Shown piece after piece: positions 1 to 7,687 of a stretch of DNA of 64,000 bases. Made by a program: the position numbers and the translations under genes. The notes under the pieces were generated by a model that searched no databases, was not told the DNA's origin, and saw only the letters and a program-made list of their open reading frames with translations. Position 1 is the stretch's first letter. The number at the start of each line of letters is the position of its first letter. Source of the stretch: Arundinibacter roseus. Lineage in GTDB: Bacteria > Bacteroidota > Bacteroidia > Cytophagales > Spirosomataceae. The stretch spans positions 98,690-162,689 of the forward strand of contig NZ_SMJU01000013.1 of assembly GCF_004348825.1 (NCBI RefSeq), read 5' to 3'.

Positions 1-216
1 ATTGAATAGCGGACCCTGGGTCGGTCAAATCCAACTGATTTTAGTTTGTTTTGTCAAACTGTCATCAAAAAGAGTATACCAAAGATGCATCCTGTATGAA
101 TTGGCTACGTATAGTAACCAATAATGGAAAGTCCGTGCTCGTAGCTGGGGAAAGATCACCCCTGACGGATCGTAGCTGTATGAAGAAGTAAAAGTTTGTA
201 ATAAATTGGGGTGTGC
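1..216. other. Left-edge intergenic stretch, no gene recognised
   Basis: No supported gene lies here. A plus-strand frame is open from the window edge to a TAA at 122-124 (about 40 codons), but its translation resembles nothing I recognise and it could be the tail of a gene outside the window or chance. The octamer CGTAGCTG occurs twice (about 140 and 170). No promoter or terminator is convincing. Confidence 0.4.
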
Positions 217-2115
217 CTATTCATGCATAAATTCCCAGGCACTATGATACCCTCCGGCCTGCTCGGCATAGGAAATAAAATCAGCATAAAACGGCAGACG
301 GGCAATGGTTGCGCTATCGCCAATGACGACAAGTTTTTTTCGGGCGCGGGTCATGGCCACATTCATACGGCGAATATCGTTCAAAAAGCCAATTGTTCCT
401 TCGTCGTTGCTGCGGGTAAGGCTGATATAGACAATATCGCGCTCCTGTCCCTGAAAACTATCAATGGTGTTAACAGTAATTGTCTGATTGAGCTCTTGCG
501 TCAGAGTCAGGTGCTTTTGCAACTCCTGCATCAGCAATACCTGCTGGCGATAGGGAGAAACCACACCCACGGTATACACTTCTTGCGTAGAAAGCTGACT
601 AATGAAAGATACTAAATGCTTAAATAAGAATGCAGCTTCTTCTGGGTTTGCATAGCTTGTTCCTTCGCTCTTTTCTTCAAAACCGCAGCCCGCCGTATCA
701 ATAAATACCAATGGCGCTTCGTCAGAATGAACCGTGTGCCGGGCTACGGAAGGATGGGCCATGAGTTTGTTTTCGTAAAAAATCTGTGATGAATACCCCA
801 TAATCAATTCGTGCATGCGGTACTGTTCACGAAGCAAAACGACGGCTTCGGGATGCGCAGCAACGCATTTTTCCAAAAGTGTGGTGGTTAAACCCTGCGC
901 AGCAGCCTCGGCTGATTTTACGGTTGGCGGCAATTGGCAATGATCACCGGCCATAATTAATTTGGGTGCTTTTAGTACCGGAATCCAGCAGGCAGGTTCG
1001 AGAGCTTGTCCGGCTTCGTCCATCACAACGGCCTGATAGCTCGCTCCGCGCACCGTATAATGATTGCTCCCGACGAGCGTAGCCGCAATTACCTGCGTTT
1101 TGCTGACGGTATCCTCAATGGCGTACTGTTCCAGTTTGCCTACCTCTTTCATTAATTTGCGGGATTCGTCAAAGAGTGCATTGCGTTGGTCACGTTCGGC
1201 TTTCCCAAAATTGCGTTTGTAGGTATGAGCCAGATTTTTGAATTCGGCGGCTTGTTTTTTGAGCCGCTTCATTTCTTTGGCGGAAGGGTGCTCAGCCAAT
1301 TTATGTTCCAGCGTTAGCGCCAGCAACTGGTCCGCCACTCGTGCCGGATTGCCAACACGCAGTACATTCAGGCCGGCTGCGGCCAGTTTTTCACTTAACA
1401 AATCTACGGCCGTATTACTCGGTGCTACTACTAGCACCGGAAGTGGATTTTGTCGCAGCAACGCCCGGATCGCCGCTACCAGCGTGGTGGTTTTGCCCGT
1501 GCCCGGCGGACCGTGCACAATTGCAAGCTCTTTGGCTGCCAAAATTTTCTGAACGGCTATTTGCTGAAATTCATTTAAAGTGGTCGCCTCTGCATTTTCG
1601 TTAGAAATCAGACTAAATTCCGGCGATTTCTCAGCTGTCAGTACGCGCAGCAGTGCGCCTTCAACCGGCAGAGCATGACGGGTAGAGGCGGTATTCAGCG
1701 CAGCCTGCATTTCGTCATAACTATTACTATCGAAAAGTAGATCAATTCCCAGCTTGCCGTCACGCGTCCAATCGGGCAATTCGTCTACCCGAAAAGATAT
1801 TTTAAGTTTATTTCCATAAATAAAAGACAGAGTTCCTTGCAGCCGATCGGTTTGAGGTGCATGGTTTGAAAAGAGCGCTACGGGCATTCCTGAACGAAAC
1901 TGATGCGCCAGGTTGTGATGCGTAGTACGTTCAAACTCGACGGTCAGGTACTCGCCCCGGCCAATTTCCGTAGCGCAGATTGCCACCGGATACCAGGCCA
2001 TTCCGTTGGCGCGGCGTTCTGATGCCGTGGTAGTCAGGGTTTGTTGCTGGAAACTCCGAAGGTCTTCCTCCCGCTCCGTCTTTACTAGTGCAAGTTGATT
2101 TTTAAAATAATCCAT
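217..2115 (-). CDS. Superfamily 1 DNA/RNA helicase, UPF1/IGHMBP2-like
   Basis: ATP-dependent nucleic acid helicase of the UPF1/DNA2/IGHMBP2 group of SF1, predicted cytoplasmic. Visible motifs in order are Walker A GPPGTGKTTT near residue 202, Walker B DEAGQ, motif III GDHCQLPPT, motif V with SFQGQERDIV and motif VI with VAMTRARKKL. About 200 residues precede the motor, matching the beta-barrel/stalk part of this family. An in-frame ATG also lies 24 bases upstream at 2139; I chose the ATG at 2115 because a -7 box, TACCTTTG, sits between the two and ends three bases before it, so the upstream ATG would not be on that transcript. It is divergent from a HIRAN-domain gene. The family call is firm; the cellular role (R-loop, repair or RNA metabolism) is not determinable here. 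Confidence 0.9.
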   Translation of the reverse strand: MDYFKNQLALVKTEREEDLRSFQQQTLTTTASERRANGMAWYPVAICATEIGRGEYLTVEFERTTHHNLAHQFRSGMPVALFSNHAPQTDRLQGTLSFIYGNKLKISFRVDELPDWTRDGKLGIDLLFDSNSYDEMQAALNTASTRHALPVEGALLRVLTAEKSPEFSLISNENAEATTLNEFQQIAVQKILAAKELAIVHGPPGTGKTTTLVAAIRALLRQNPLPVLVVAPSNTAVDLLSEKLAAAGLNVLRVGNPARVADQLLALTLEHKLAEHPSAKEMKRLKKQAAEFKNLAHTYKRNFGKAERDQRNALFDESRKLMKEVGKLEQYAIEDTVSKTQVIAATLVGSNHYTVRGASYQAVVMDEAGQALEPACWIPVLKAPKLIMAGDHCQLPPTVKSAEAAAQGLTTTLLEKCVAAHPEAVVLLREQYRMHELIMGYSSQIFYENKLMAHPSVARHTVHSDEAPLVFIDTAGCGFEEKSEGTSYANPEEAAFLFKHLVSFISQLSTQEVYTVGVVSPYRQQVLLMQELQKHLTLTQELNQTITVNTIDSFQGQERDIVYISLTRSNDEGTIGFLNDIRRMNVAMTRARKKLVVIGDSATIARLPFYADFISYAEQAGGYHSAWEFMHE

Positions 2116-2118
2116 GCC

Positions 2119-2126
2119 CAAAGGTA
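2119..2126 (-). promoter_or_regulatory. -7 promoter element, near-leaderless
   Basis: On the minus strand the bases read TACCTTTG, a perfect match to the Bacteroidota -7 consensus TAnnTTTG. It ends three bases before the helicase ATG at 2115, so the transcript would have almost no leader. I saw no clear -33 TTTG element. Confidence 0.5.
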
Positions 2127-2307
2127 ATGGTTTCGGCATGGACGGGCATTCACCATTTTCATTACTGAAAATCCCTTTATCAGAAATTGTAAAGGATCAG
2201 CTACATAAAAAATTAAAATCATCAGGAAGTGAATAAAAATATTATTTACCTACTCTTGCAAAATTCGAGATTACTTTCTTTTTTTGTGAAAGAACATTTC
2301 TCTCTCC

Positions 2308-2766
2308 ATGAAGTTTCTAATAGCAATTATTTTGATTTTCAGCGTTATTTTTGCTTTTTGGAAAACAAGAAACAGGAAGCAAACACTGATGCCTATTGAG
2401 AGAGAATTGGAACAATTTAAAGTTAAAAATAGTTACATAACAAATATACTAGTTTCGGGTCTCATGCATCATGAATTTGACCGTGCGCTGTCGGAAGGTT
2501 TTGTTACCCACATTTCGCATTTTCAACTTCGTCGGCAACCCACTCATCCTTCGGACCCTTCGGCTGTGGCGATTTATACGGGAAGGTTTAAAATTGGATA
2601 TGTTCCGGTCCGGCATGTTCAGAAGATTGCCGAAGAACTTGACCGGGGCGATCATTTTGGAATTACGTTGAGTGGCTATTATCCGTACAAAATTATATTT
2701 GAACAACTGGAACTTCGGTTGACGAATCAGACCCTGCAAAGCAGCCTGTCGCAACCGGCCTTTTAA
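2308..2766 (+). CDS. Membrane-anchored HIRAN-domain protein
   Basis: A 152-residue protein with an N-terminal hydrophobic segment (residues 3-18) followed by basic residues, which predicts one membrane anchor with the rest in the cytoplasm. Residues about 70-140 match the HIRAN pattern: DPSAVAIY, then a small strand, GYVPVRHV, and a helix with AEELDRGDH. HIRAN domains bind DNA ends or damaged DNA and are usually fused to SNF2 helicases (HLTF/Rad5) or stand alone. This one is stand-alone and divergently placed next to an SF1 helicase, which may be functionally related (inference). An imperfect -7 box, TACTCTTG, lies near 2251. No enzymatic motif is visible. Confidence 0.7.
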   Translation: MKFLIAIILIFSVIFAFWKTRNRKQTLMPIERELEQFKVKNSYITNILVSGLMHHEFDRALSEGFVTHISHFQLRRQPTHPSDPSAVAIYTGRFKIGYVPVRHVQKIAEELDRGDHFGITLSGYYPYKIIFEQLELRLTNQTLQSSLSQPAF

Positions 2767-2805
2767 TTTTTTTTAAAGGTTTCTTAGAAATATTCAGCAA
2801 TTCAT

Positions 2806-2813
2806 TATCTTTG
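2806..2813 (+). promoter_or_regulatory. -7 promoter element of candidate small RNA
   Basis: TATCTTTG matches the TAnnTTTG consensus exactly. No ORF starts within the next 60 bases; an intrinsic terminator begins 36 bases downstream. No good -33 element is visible. Confidence 0.45.
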
Positions 2814-2817
2814 AAGC

Positions 2818-2882
2818 TGAATACCTAATTTAGAGGAGGGATATTTAGAAAAGCCTGTTTTTACCTAAAAACAGGCTTTTTT
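2818..2882 (+). ncRNA. Candidate small RNA of about 65 nt ending in an intrinsic terminator
   Basis: A perfect -7 box (2806-2813) is followed by a short leader containing GAGGAGGG (2833-2840) and then a 15-bp perfect stem, AAAAGCCTGTTTTTA (2849-2863) with TAAAAACAGGCTTTT (2866-2880), running into a T tract. There is no start codon between promoter and terminator. The unit looks like a promoter-to-terminator small RNA. The purine run could pair with the 16S anti-Shine-Dalgarno, but that is speculation. Alternatively the hairpin only terminates the HIRAN gene and the -7 box is chance. Confidence 0.4.
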
Positions 2883-3127
2883 GTGCCCACTATTATCTCT
2901 AATTCTTCATCCGTACGTCCCATTCTCCCGATTCATACGTTTTGCAAAAACTTTTTTTGAAAAAATAATGGGGAATTATTTCTGAGAAAATAATCATGAC
3001 CGTCAATTTTTCTGACCAAAAGCCTGCCCCAGGAAAAGTCTGTTTTTTACATATTGAAAAACATTGCCCATGCCCATTAAACCCGACCATGAAGCGTTTG
3101 TCCAACCTCCAAATACCAGATATAGCG

Positions 3128-3652
3128 ATGAGAATTTTCAAGAAAGTTTCGATTTTGGCCAGCGTTTTCCTATTTACGCAGTGCGCCACTACCTCCCCCA
3201 GTCAATCGCCCACGTTGGGAAGACCGACCGCACGTGTCGATACCCAACCCGCTGCATCAAGTCAGGAGTTGACGCTCGACAAAAGTTGTCCGCTCGATAA
3301 AGTACAGTGGTTATACGCAAGCAAAGAGGTAAACTTAGCTAAGCAACAGCAACTTGCCCAACTTATTGCGGAGGCTGCCCTTGTAGACGCCACGACTTTG
3401 GACCAAATGGTCAGTAACAATTCAAATAACCCCTTAGCTATTTCTTCCTCACTAAAAGCCCTTATTGATAAAATGGCGGAGACAAAAACGCCCGTCTCGG
3501 ATGCATTTTATAAAGAGTATGTCAATAGCCGTATGACCATGTGCGCAGTAATTGAAGCTCTGCGCAACGGCTCTATTAAAAAAGATCAGAGTTCAAAAGT
3601 AGCCGGAACGGCCTTCAAAGATGTAGTAAAAACGTTTGAAAAGTTTGAGTAA
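3128..3652 (+). CDS. Hypothetical lipoprotein
   Basis: A 174-residue protein beginning MRIFKKVSILASVFLF with a lipobox ending in TQC at residue 19, so it should be lipid-anchored in an envelope membrane. The frame is open further upstream to 2996, but the signal peptide begins at the ATG at 3128, which I take as the start. The mature part is Ser/Thr/Pro-rich at first and then mostly helical and charged, with a cysteine pair (DKSCPL and MTMCAV) that could form a disulfide. I recognise no family. The next gene, an exported xylanase, is 138 bases downstream on the same strand; no functional link is evident. Confidence 0.6.
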   Translation: MRIFKKVSILASVFLFTQCATTSPSQSPTLGRPTARVDTQPAASSQELTLDKSCPLDKVQWLYASKEVNLAKQQQLAQLIAEAALVDATTLDQMVSNNSNNPLAISSSLKALIDKMAETKTPVSDAFYKEYVNSRMTMCAVIEALRNGSIKKDQSSKVAGTAFKDVVKTFEKFE

Positions 3653-3790
3653 GTTTAGCCGGGATAAATTTTAAAAAAGGTTTTCAAGCTCGAAAACGGG
3701 TAGAATGTAAGAATAAGGAGGTTTTCAAGGCATGTGCTCGCAGGGTACTTCACATGCGAAAATTTCAAATCAACTTCTTACCTAAACGAA

Positions 3791-4867
3791 ATGATGATCA
3801 GGTTTTGCTTTTTTTTACTGCTCGCTGGATTCTCCATCAACAGTCAGGCTCAAGACGTCAAAGGGCTACAAGAGTATTATAGTTCTTACTTTACTATGGG
3901 CGTGGCGGTATCGCCTCGATCGCTGGCATCGGAGGCTGAGTCGGCTTTGATCAAAAAGCATTTTGGCAGCATCACCGCTGAAAATGTAATGAAGCCCGGC
4001 CCGATTCACCCCGCTGAGGATACCTACGTTTGGGGACCCGCTGATCAGGTGGTTGAATTTGCTCAGGCCAACGGCATGAAAGTTCGGGGACACACTCTGT
4101 GCTGGCACAATCAGACGCCTGACTGGTTTTTTAAAGATGAAAACGGGAACACTGCTTCCAAAGAACTGGTGCTGAGCCGGTTAAAGAAACACATTGAAAC
4201 CGTGGTTGGCCGCTACAAAGGGAAGATTTACGCCTGGGACGTTGTCAATGAAGCTGTGCCGGACTCACCCGAAGGGACGTATCGGGATAGTCAGTGGTAC
4301 AAAATTGTAGGGGAAGAATACATAGCCCGTGCATTCGAGTACGCTCATGCCGCCGATCCTGACGCGATCCTTTTTTATAATGACTACAATACCGAACAGC
4401 CAAAAAAGCGGGAAAAGATTTTAACCATCGTTAAAAAACTGCTCGCAGACGGCGTACCGATTCATGGCGTAGGCTTGCAGGGACATTGGTCCATCAATGA
4501 TCCTTCGGCTGAGGAACTTGAAAAATCCATCAACTCTTTTGCAGACCTGGGCCTGACAGTACAAATCACAGAATTGGACGTTTCGGTTTACTCGAACAGT
4601 CCCGAAGAGCGTTCGGCTACGGCACCACAGGCCGGAGTTTTTACACCTGAGCGGGAACAAAAACAGCTGGAACGCTACAAAATGATCATGGAGGTTTGTC
4701 GGAAAAATAAGGACAAGCTCAGCGGCATCACCTTCTGGAATGTATCCGATCGGACTTCATGGCTTGATAACTTTCCGGTACGGGGAAGAAAGAATTTCCC
4801 ACTTCTATTTGATCAAAACCTACAACCTAAAAAGGTGTTTTTTGAAGTAACTTCTTTTGAAAAGTAA
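3791..4867 (+). CDS. Endo-1,4-beta-xylanase, glycoside hydrolase family 10
   Basis: Secreted or periplasmic GH10 endoxylanase that cleaves internal beta-1,4 bonds of xylan with retention of configuration. A Sec signal peptide (MMIRFCFFLLLAGFSINSQA) begins at the tandem ATGs at 3791; the longer open frame from 3734 would bury it. Family marks are ITAENVMK, HTLCWHNQTPDWF, DVVNEAVPD with the acid/base Glu154, and TELDVS with the nucleophile Glu261, then FWNVSD near the end. At 358 residues it is a single catalytic domain with no carbohydrate-binding module and no Por-type sorting tail. It is not inside a SusCD locus. A long bidirectional hairpin follows. Confidence 0.92.
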   Translation: MMIRFCFFLLLAGFSINSQAQDVKGLQEYYSSYFTMGVAVSPRSLASEAESALIKKHFGSITAENVMKPGPIHPAEDTYVWGPADQVVEFAQANGMKVRGHTLCWHNQTPDWFFKDENGNTASKELVLSRLKKHIETVVGRYKGKIYAWDVVNEAVPDSPEGTYRDSQWYKIVGEEYIARAFEYAHAADPDAILFYNDYNTEQPKKREKILTIVKKLLADGVPIHGVGLQGHWSINDPSAEELEKSINSFADLGLTVQITELDVSVYSNSPEERSATAPQAGVFTPEREQKQLERYKMIMEVCRKNKDKLSGITFWNVSDRTSWLDNFPVRGRKNFPLLFDQNLQPKKVFFEVTSFEK

Positions 4868-4900
4868 CGAATGAGCAATTAGCTCTTTGCCATCAGCTTG

Positions 4901-4952
4901 TTTAAATAGTTGATTTTCAAGAATTTATTGCTCTGAAAATCAACTATTTAAA
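4901..4952. terminator. Bidirectional terminator, 19-bp perfect stem
   Basis: TTTAAATAGTTGATTTTCA (4901-4919) is exactly complementary to 4934-4952, with a 14-nt loop. It lies between the converging xylanase and outer-membrane barrel genes. The AT-rich outer arms supply U-tracts in both directions. Confidence 0.7.
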
Positions 4953-4988
4953 TGTATTGGAGCCTAAATTCTTTAAAATAACCTACGC

Positions 4989-5522
4989 CTAGAAATTATT
5001 TCGGATACCAAAACTCAGCTGCGGGCTCAGGAACAGAAAATCGGGCAGCAGCTCGGTGTAGCCACCTCCTTCCAGAAAAAAGGAAGTGGTTTTCATGCGG
5101 GAAAAATATTCCAGACCAACGGTTCCGCCCGGCCCCAGCGAAATACTTTTAGGATACGAAACCTCCGCCGTCATTGCCGAAGGATCAGGATAGTAATGCC
5201 GCGCGTTGATTTGTCCGCCAAATCCTGCGTAAGCCGTCATTCGATTATTTATAAATGGAACGTACCATAAGTACGTCACATTCAGCATCACTCCTACCGA
5301 TTGGTAAGTACCTTTGCGGTATACCCGGTTTTTTCCAACCAGGCCACCATAAGTTCCAAGGGCAATATCCAGTGCATTGCGGTCTCCGTATTTCCGAAGA
5401 TTCAAGGCGGTTGGTTCCCCAAGTTTTGCGCCAACGGCCCAGCGTCGTGGTTGGGCAAACGTGCTGACAGACAAACCTGCCACCAGAAATAGCAACATAT
5501 AAATTCTCATATTTTCTTTCAT
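4989..5522 (-). CDS. Outer-membrane beta-barrel protein (opacity-like), hypothetical
   Basis: A 177-residue exported protein with a Sec signal peptide (MRIYMLLFLVAGLSVSTFAQ within the first 25 residues) and a mature region of alternating hydrophobic/polar strands: RRWAVGAKLGEPTALNLRKYG, AYAGFGGQINARHY, SLGPGGTVGLEYF, SFFLEGGGYTEL. It ends LSFGIRNNF, with the C-terminal Phe typical of outer-membrane barrels. This fits a small eight-stranded barrel of the OmpW/opacity type; no specific family can be assigned. The next Met (residue 5) is an equally good start. It is monocistronic as far as can be seen and converges on the xylanase. Confidence 0.65.
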   Translation of the reverse strand: MKENMRIYMLLFLVAGLSVSTFAQPRRWAVGAKLGEPTALNLRKYGDRNALDIALGTYGGLVGKNRVYRKGTYQSVGVMLNVTYLWYVPFINNRMTAYAGFGGQINARHYYPDPSAMTAEVSYPKSISLGPGGTVGLEYFSRMKTTSFFLEGGGYTELLPDFLFLSPQLSFGIRNNF

Positions 5523-5741
5523 TTAGTAAACGGCAAGTACATGGAAGTCTTTTCTAAAAAAAGTACGCCAGACCAAGTAAAAGAGGGTTTATCAGGGAGT
5601 TGCGTGAAGAAACCTGCAAAATGAGGCCAGGCCAGTAAGGTCGGCTTCTCTTTATTTTGTACAAAATACGTTGTTTGGCGGGTGATTTATTTTTACTATT
5701 GTAGGCAAATTTCTTCTACCATTACCATAACCAGGCTTGTA

Positions 5742-6239
5742 GTGGCTACTCGTTCAACCAGTAAAGTATTCAATCCCAAAGACTTAATCGCCTATTTTTT
5801 AGTAGCCGGCACCGGGGCAGTCGTTCAGTTAGTTTCAAGCAGCCTCATTCAGGATTGGTTCGATATTTCCTTTCAGCAATCGATTTGGCCTTCCTACCTT
5901 ATTTCTTTGGTGGTTGGTTTTACGCTTACCAAATTGTTTGCCTTTGACGCCCGGAAAACAAATCAGACCAATCGGGAGATGGTGAAATTTTTGATGGTTG
6001 CGCTTTTCTCCGGCTTTGTTACTGATATCACGACCCGGCTTGCCTACTTCGTATCAAGCAGCTATTTCCAGATTTTTGAACTGCAAATCCCTTTCTCTCA
6101 CAAATTGGTAAACGTCAACGAAATGCTATGCTATATTTTTGGCATGGGGTGCAGCTTCGTTAGTAACTACACCCTGCACAAAACCTTTACCTTTAAGAGT
6201 ACCGGATTTTACGACCGCCTGAAAGCTTTAATTCGCTGA
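5742..6239 (+). CDS. GtrA-like family membrane protein
   Basis: Polytopic membrane protein with four hydrophobic segments, roughly DLIAYFLVAGTGAVVQL, LISLVVGFTLTKLFAF, VALFSGFVTDITTRLAYF and NEMLCYIFGMGCSFVSNY. It closes with SNYTLHKTFTFK, close to the GtrA-family ending (NY.LN+.FVF). GtrA proteins are thought to flip lipid-linked sugars for cell-surface glycosylation. The start is uncertain: no ATG exists before residue 88 of the open frame. The frame opens with a GTG at 5682, but a -7-like TACTATTG at 5694-5701 (with TTG 20 bases upstream) argues for the GTG at 5742. It stands alone, with no glycosyltransferase beside it. Confidence 0.6.
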   Translation: MATRSTSKVFNPKDLIAYFLVAGTGAVVQLVSSSLIQDWFDISFQQSIWPSYLISLVVGFTLTKLFAFDARKTNQTNREMVKFLMVALFSGFVTDITTRLAYFVSSSYFQIFELQIPFSHKLVNVNEMLCYIFGMGCSFVSNYTLHKTFTFKSTGFYDRLKALIR

Positions 6240-6261
6240 TTTTCAAACCAACATTCTGGAA

Positions 6262-7443
6262 TCACATTCTTTCCAGAATAACAGCTGAGGCTCCGCCGCC
6301 GCCGTTGCAGATGGCTGCCAGGCCATAGCGTCCCTGTTTCTGCTGCAAAACGTTGACGAGCGTACCCATGATTCGTGCCCCCGAAACACCCAACGGATGC
6401 CCCAACGAAACTGCCCCACCAAACAGATTTACTTTTTCCGGCGAAAGACCAAGCGCTTTCATGTAAGCCAGCACGACTACTGAAAAGGCTTCGTTCACTT
6501 CAAAAAAATCAATATCCTGCAAGGTTAAACCTGCCCGTTGCAAAACCTTTTTTGTAGCAGCGATAGGCGTTGTTGTAAACCAAAGCGGCTCTTGTTCGGC
6601 ATCGGCGCTTGCCACTACACGAGCCAAAGGTTTGAGATTTAACTCCTTTACTTTCTGTGCACTTGCCAAAATGAGCGCTACGCCGCCATCGTTGATGGTT
6701 GAAGCATTGGCCGCCGTCACGCTGCCATCGGGCGAAAACACTGGACGGAGGGTCGGAATTTTTTCAAAATTGACTTTTTTAAATTCCTCATCTTCCTGTA
6801 TCAAAATCGGACTTCCTTTGCGTTGTGGAATTTCTACGGGTACAATCTCCTCCCGCAAATACCCTTTTTCGGTTGCCTCGGCGCTTCGTTTATACGATTG
6901 AATAGCGTAGTCATCCTGCGCCTCCCGTGAGATTTCATGTTTTTCCGCCGTGCGGTCTCCACAAACACCCATCGCCACGTGGTCGTATGCGTCCGTCAGT
7001 CCATCTTTCGACAACCCGTCAATAATTTCCCCATTGCCGTAGCCATAGCCGTAACGTGCTTTGGGAAGATAAAAGGGAATTTGCGACATATTCTCCATGC
7101 CACCGGCTACTACGAGTCCCGCTTCTCCCAGCCGAATGGACTGCGCGGCAAAAGCAGCGGCTTTCATACCCGAAGCACATACTTTATTGACCGTCGTACA
7201 GGTGGTTTGGTAGGGAAGCCCGGCCCAAAGTGCCGCCTGCCGGGCAGGTGCCTGACCGACATTGGCCGACACGACATTGCCCATAAAAACTTCTTCGATG
7301 AGCAAAGAATCCAACACAATTTTTTCCAAAGCACCTTTGATGGCAAGTCCGCCAAGCTGCGTAGCCGGAAGGCCCGACAAGCTACCGCCAAAACTTCCGA
7401 GCGGCGTGCGCGCCATTGAAACAATGTATACTTCTTCTGACAT
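6262..7443 (-). CDS. Acetyl-CoA C-acyltransferase (thiolase)
   Basis: Full-length thiolase (393 residues) that either condenses two acetyl-CoA or cleaves 3-ketoacyl-CoA; cytoplasmic. Catalytic residues are visible: nucleophilic Cys89 in NKVCASGMKAA, His349 in GGAVSLGHPLGVSGAR and Cys379 in ICNGGGGASA. The start MSEEVYIVSMARTPLGSFGG is the standard family N-terminus. No hydratase/dehydrogenase or CoA-transferase partner is adjacent, so synthesis (AtoB-like) and degradation (FadA-like) cannot be separated. It converges on the GtrA-like gene and has a good -7 box at 7485-7492. Confidence 0.92.
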   Translation of the reverse strand: MSEEVYIVSMARTPLGSFGGSLSGLPATQLGGLAIKGALEKIVLDSLLIEEVFMGNVVSANVGQAPARQAALWAGLPYQTTCTTVNKVCASGMKAAAFAAQSIRLGEAGLVVAGGMENMSQIPFYLPKARYGYGYGNGEIIDGLSKDGLTDAYDHVAMGVCGDRTAEKHEISREAQDDYAIQSYKRSAEATEKGYLREEIVPVEIPQRKGSPILIQEDEEFKKVNFEKIPTLRPVFSPDGSVTAANASTINDGGVALILASAQKVKELNLKPLARVVASADAEQEPLWFTTTPIAATKKVLQRAGLTLQDIDFFEVNEAFSVVVLAYMKALGLSPEKVNLFGGAVSLGHPLGVSGARIMGTLVNVLQQKQGRYGLAAICNGGGGASAVILERM

Positions 7444-7484
7444 GATTTAAATATGTTGATGAATGATAGATGAAAGGATTTATT

Positions 7485-7492
7485 CAAAAATA
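7485..7492 (-). promoter_or_regulatory. -7 promoter element of the thiolase gene
   Basis: Reads TATTTTTG on the minus strand, an exact TAnnTTTG match 41 bases upstream of the thiolase ATG. A second TATTTTTG lies at 7504-7511 on the same strand. Confidence 0.45.
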
Positions 7493-7504
7493 GAAACTTT
7501 CCCC

Positions 7505-7648
7505 AAAAATAAATCCTTATACTCCTTATTCAGGAACGTTGCGGGCGCTGGTATCGTATCAATAAAGGGAGAGATTCTCATGAGATATTCTTGGAAAATC
7601 AATAATTCAGTTGTAGGTTTGTGCCCAATAATTTCATATTTTTTTTGA
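7505..7648 (+). pseudogene. Possible decayed N-terminus of a siroheme-synthase-like (precorrin-2 dehydrogenase) domain
   Basis: In the same frame as the downstream TauE/SafE gene, this stretch translates to KNKSLYSLF, then VAGAGIVSIKGEIL, then VVGLCPIIS, before a TGA at 7646-7648 and four further in-frame stops before 7688. That order resembles the start of CysG/MET8-type dehydrogenases: a short NxLYPLFL-like strand, a VVGGGxVxxxK-x-xLL Rossmann loop and a VxVVAPxIS strand. The downstream protein begins with what looks like the rest of that domain. I read this as a broken N-terminal half. The similarity is by eye over short segments and could be chance. Confidence 0.35.
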
Positions 7649-7661
7649 TAGCTATTTAGTC

Positions 7662-7680
7662 TACCAATCTACTAAACTTA
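7662..7680 (+). promoter_or_regulatory. Possible operator shared by sulfur genes (site 1)
   Basis: TACCAATCTACTAAACTTA resembles 13658-13676, TACTAATCCGATAGACTAT, upstream of the sulfite reductase: both fit TACyAATCnnnTArACT. The pair AGTCTA (7658-7663) and TAGACT (7682-7687) brackets this copy. It could be a repressor site for sulfur regulation; no regulator is encoded in the window. Confidence 0.25.
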
Positions 7681-7687
7681 ATAGACT

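Noticed and set aside
2-124. Open plus-strand frame at the left edge
   Set aside because: Only 40 codons, no recognisable sequence; cannot be told from chance.
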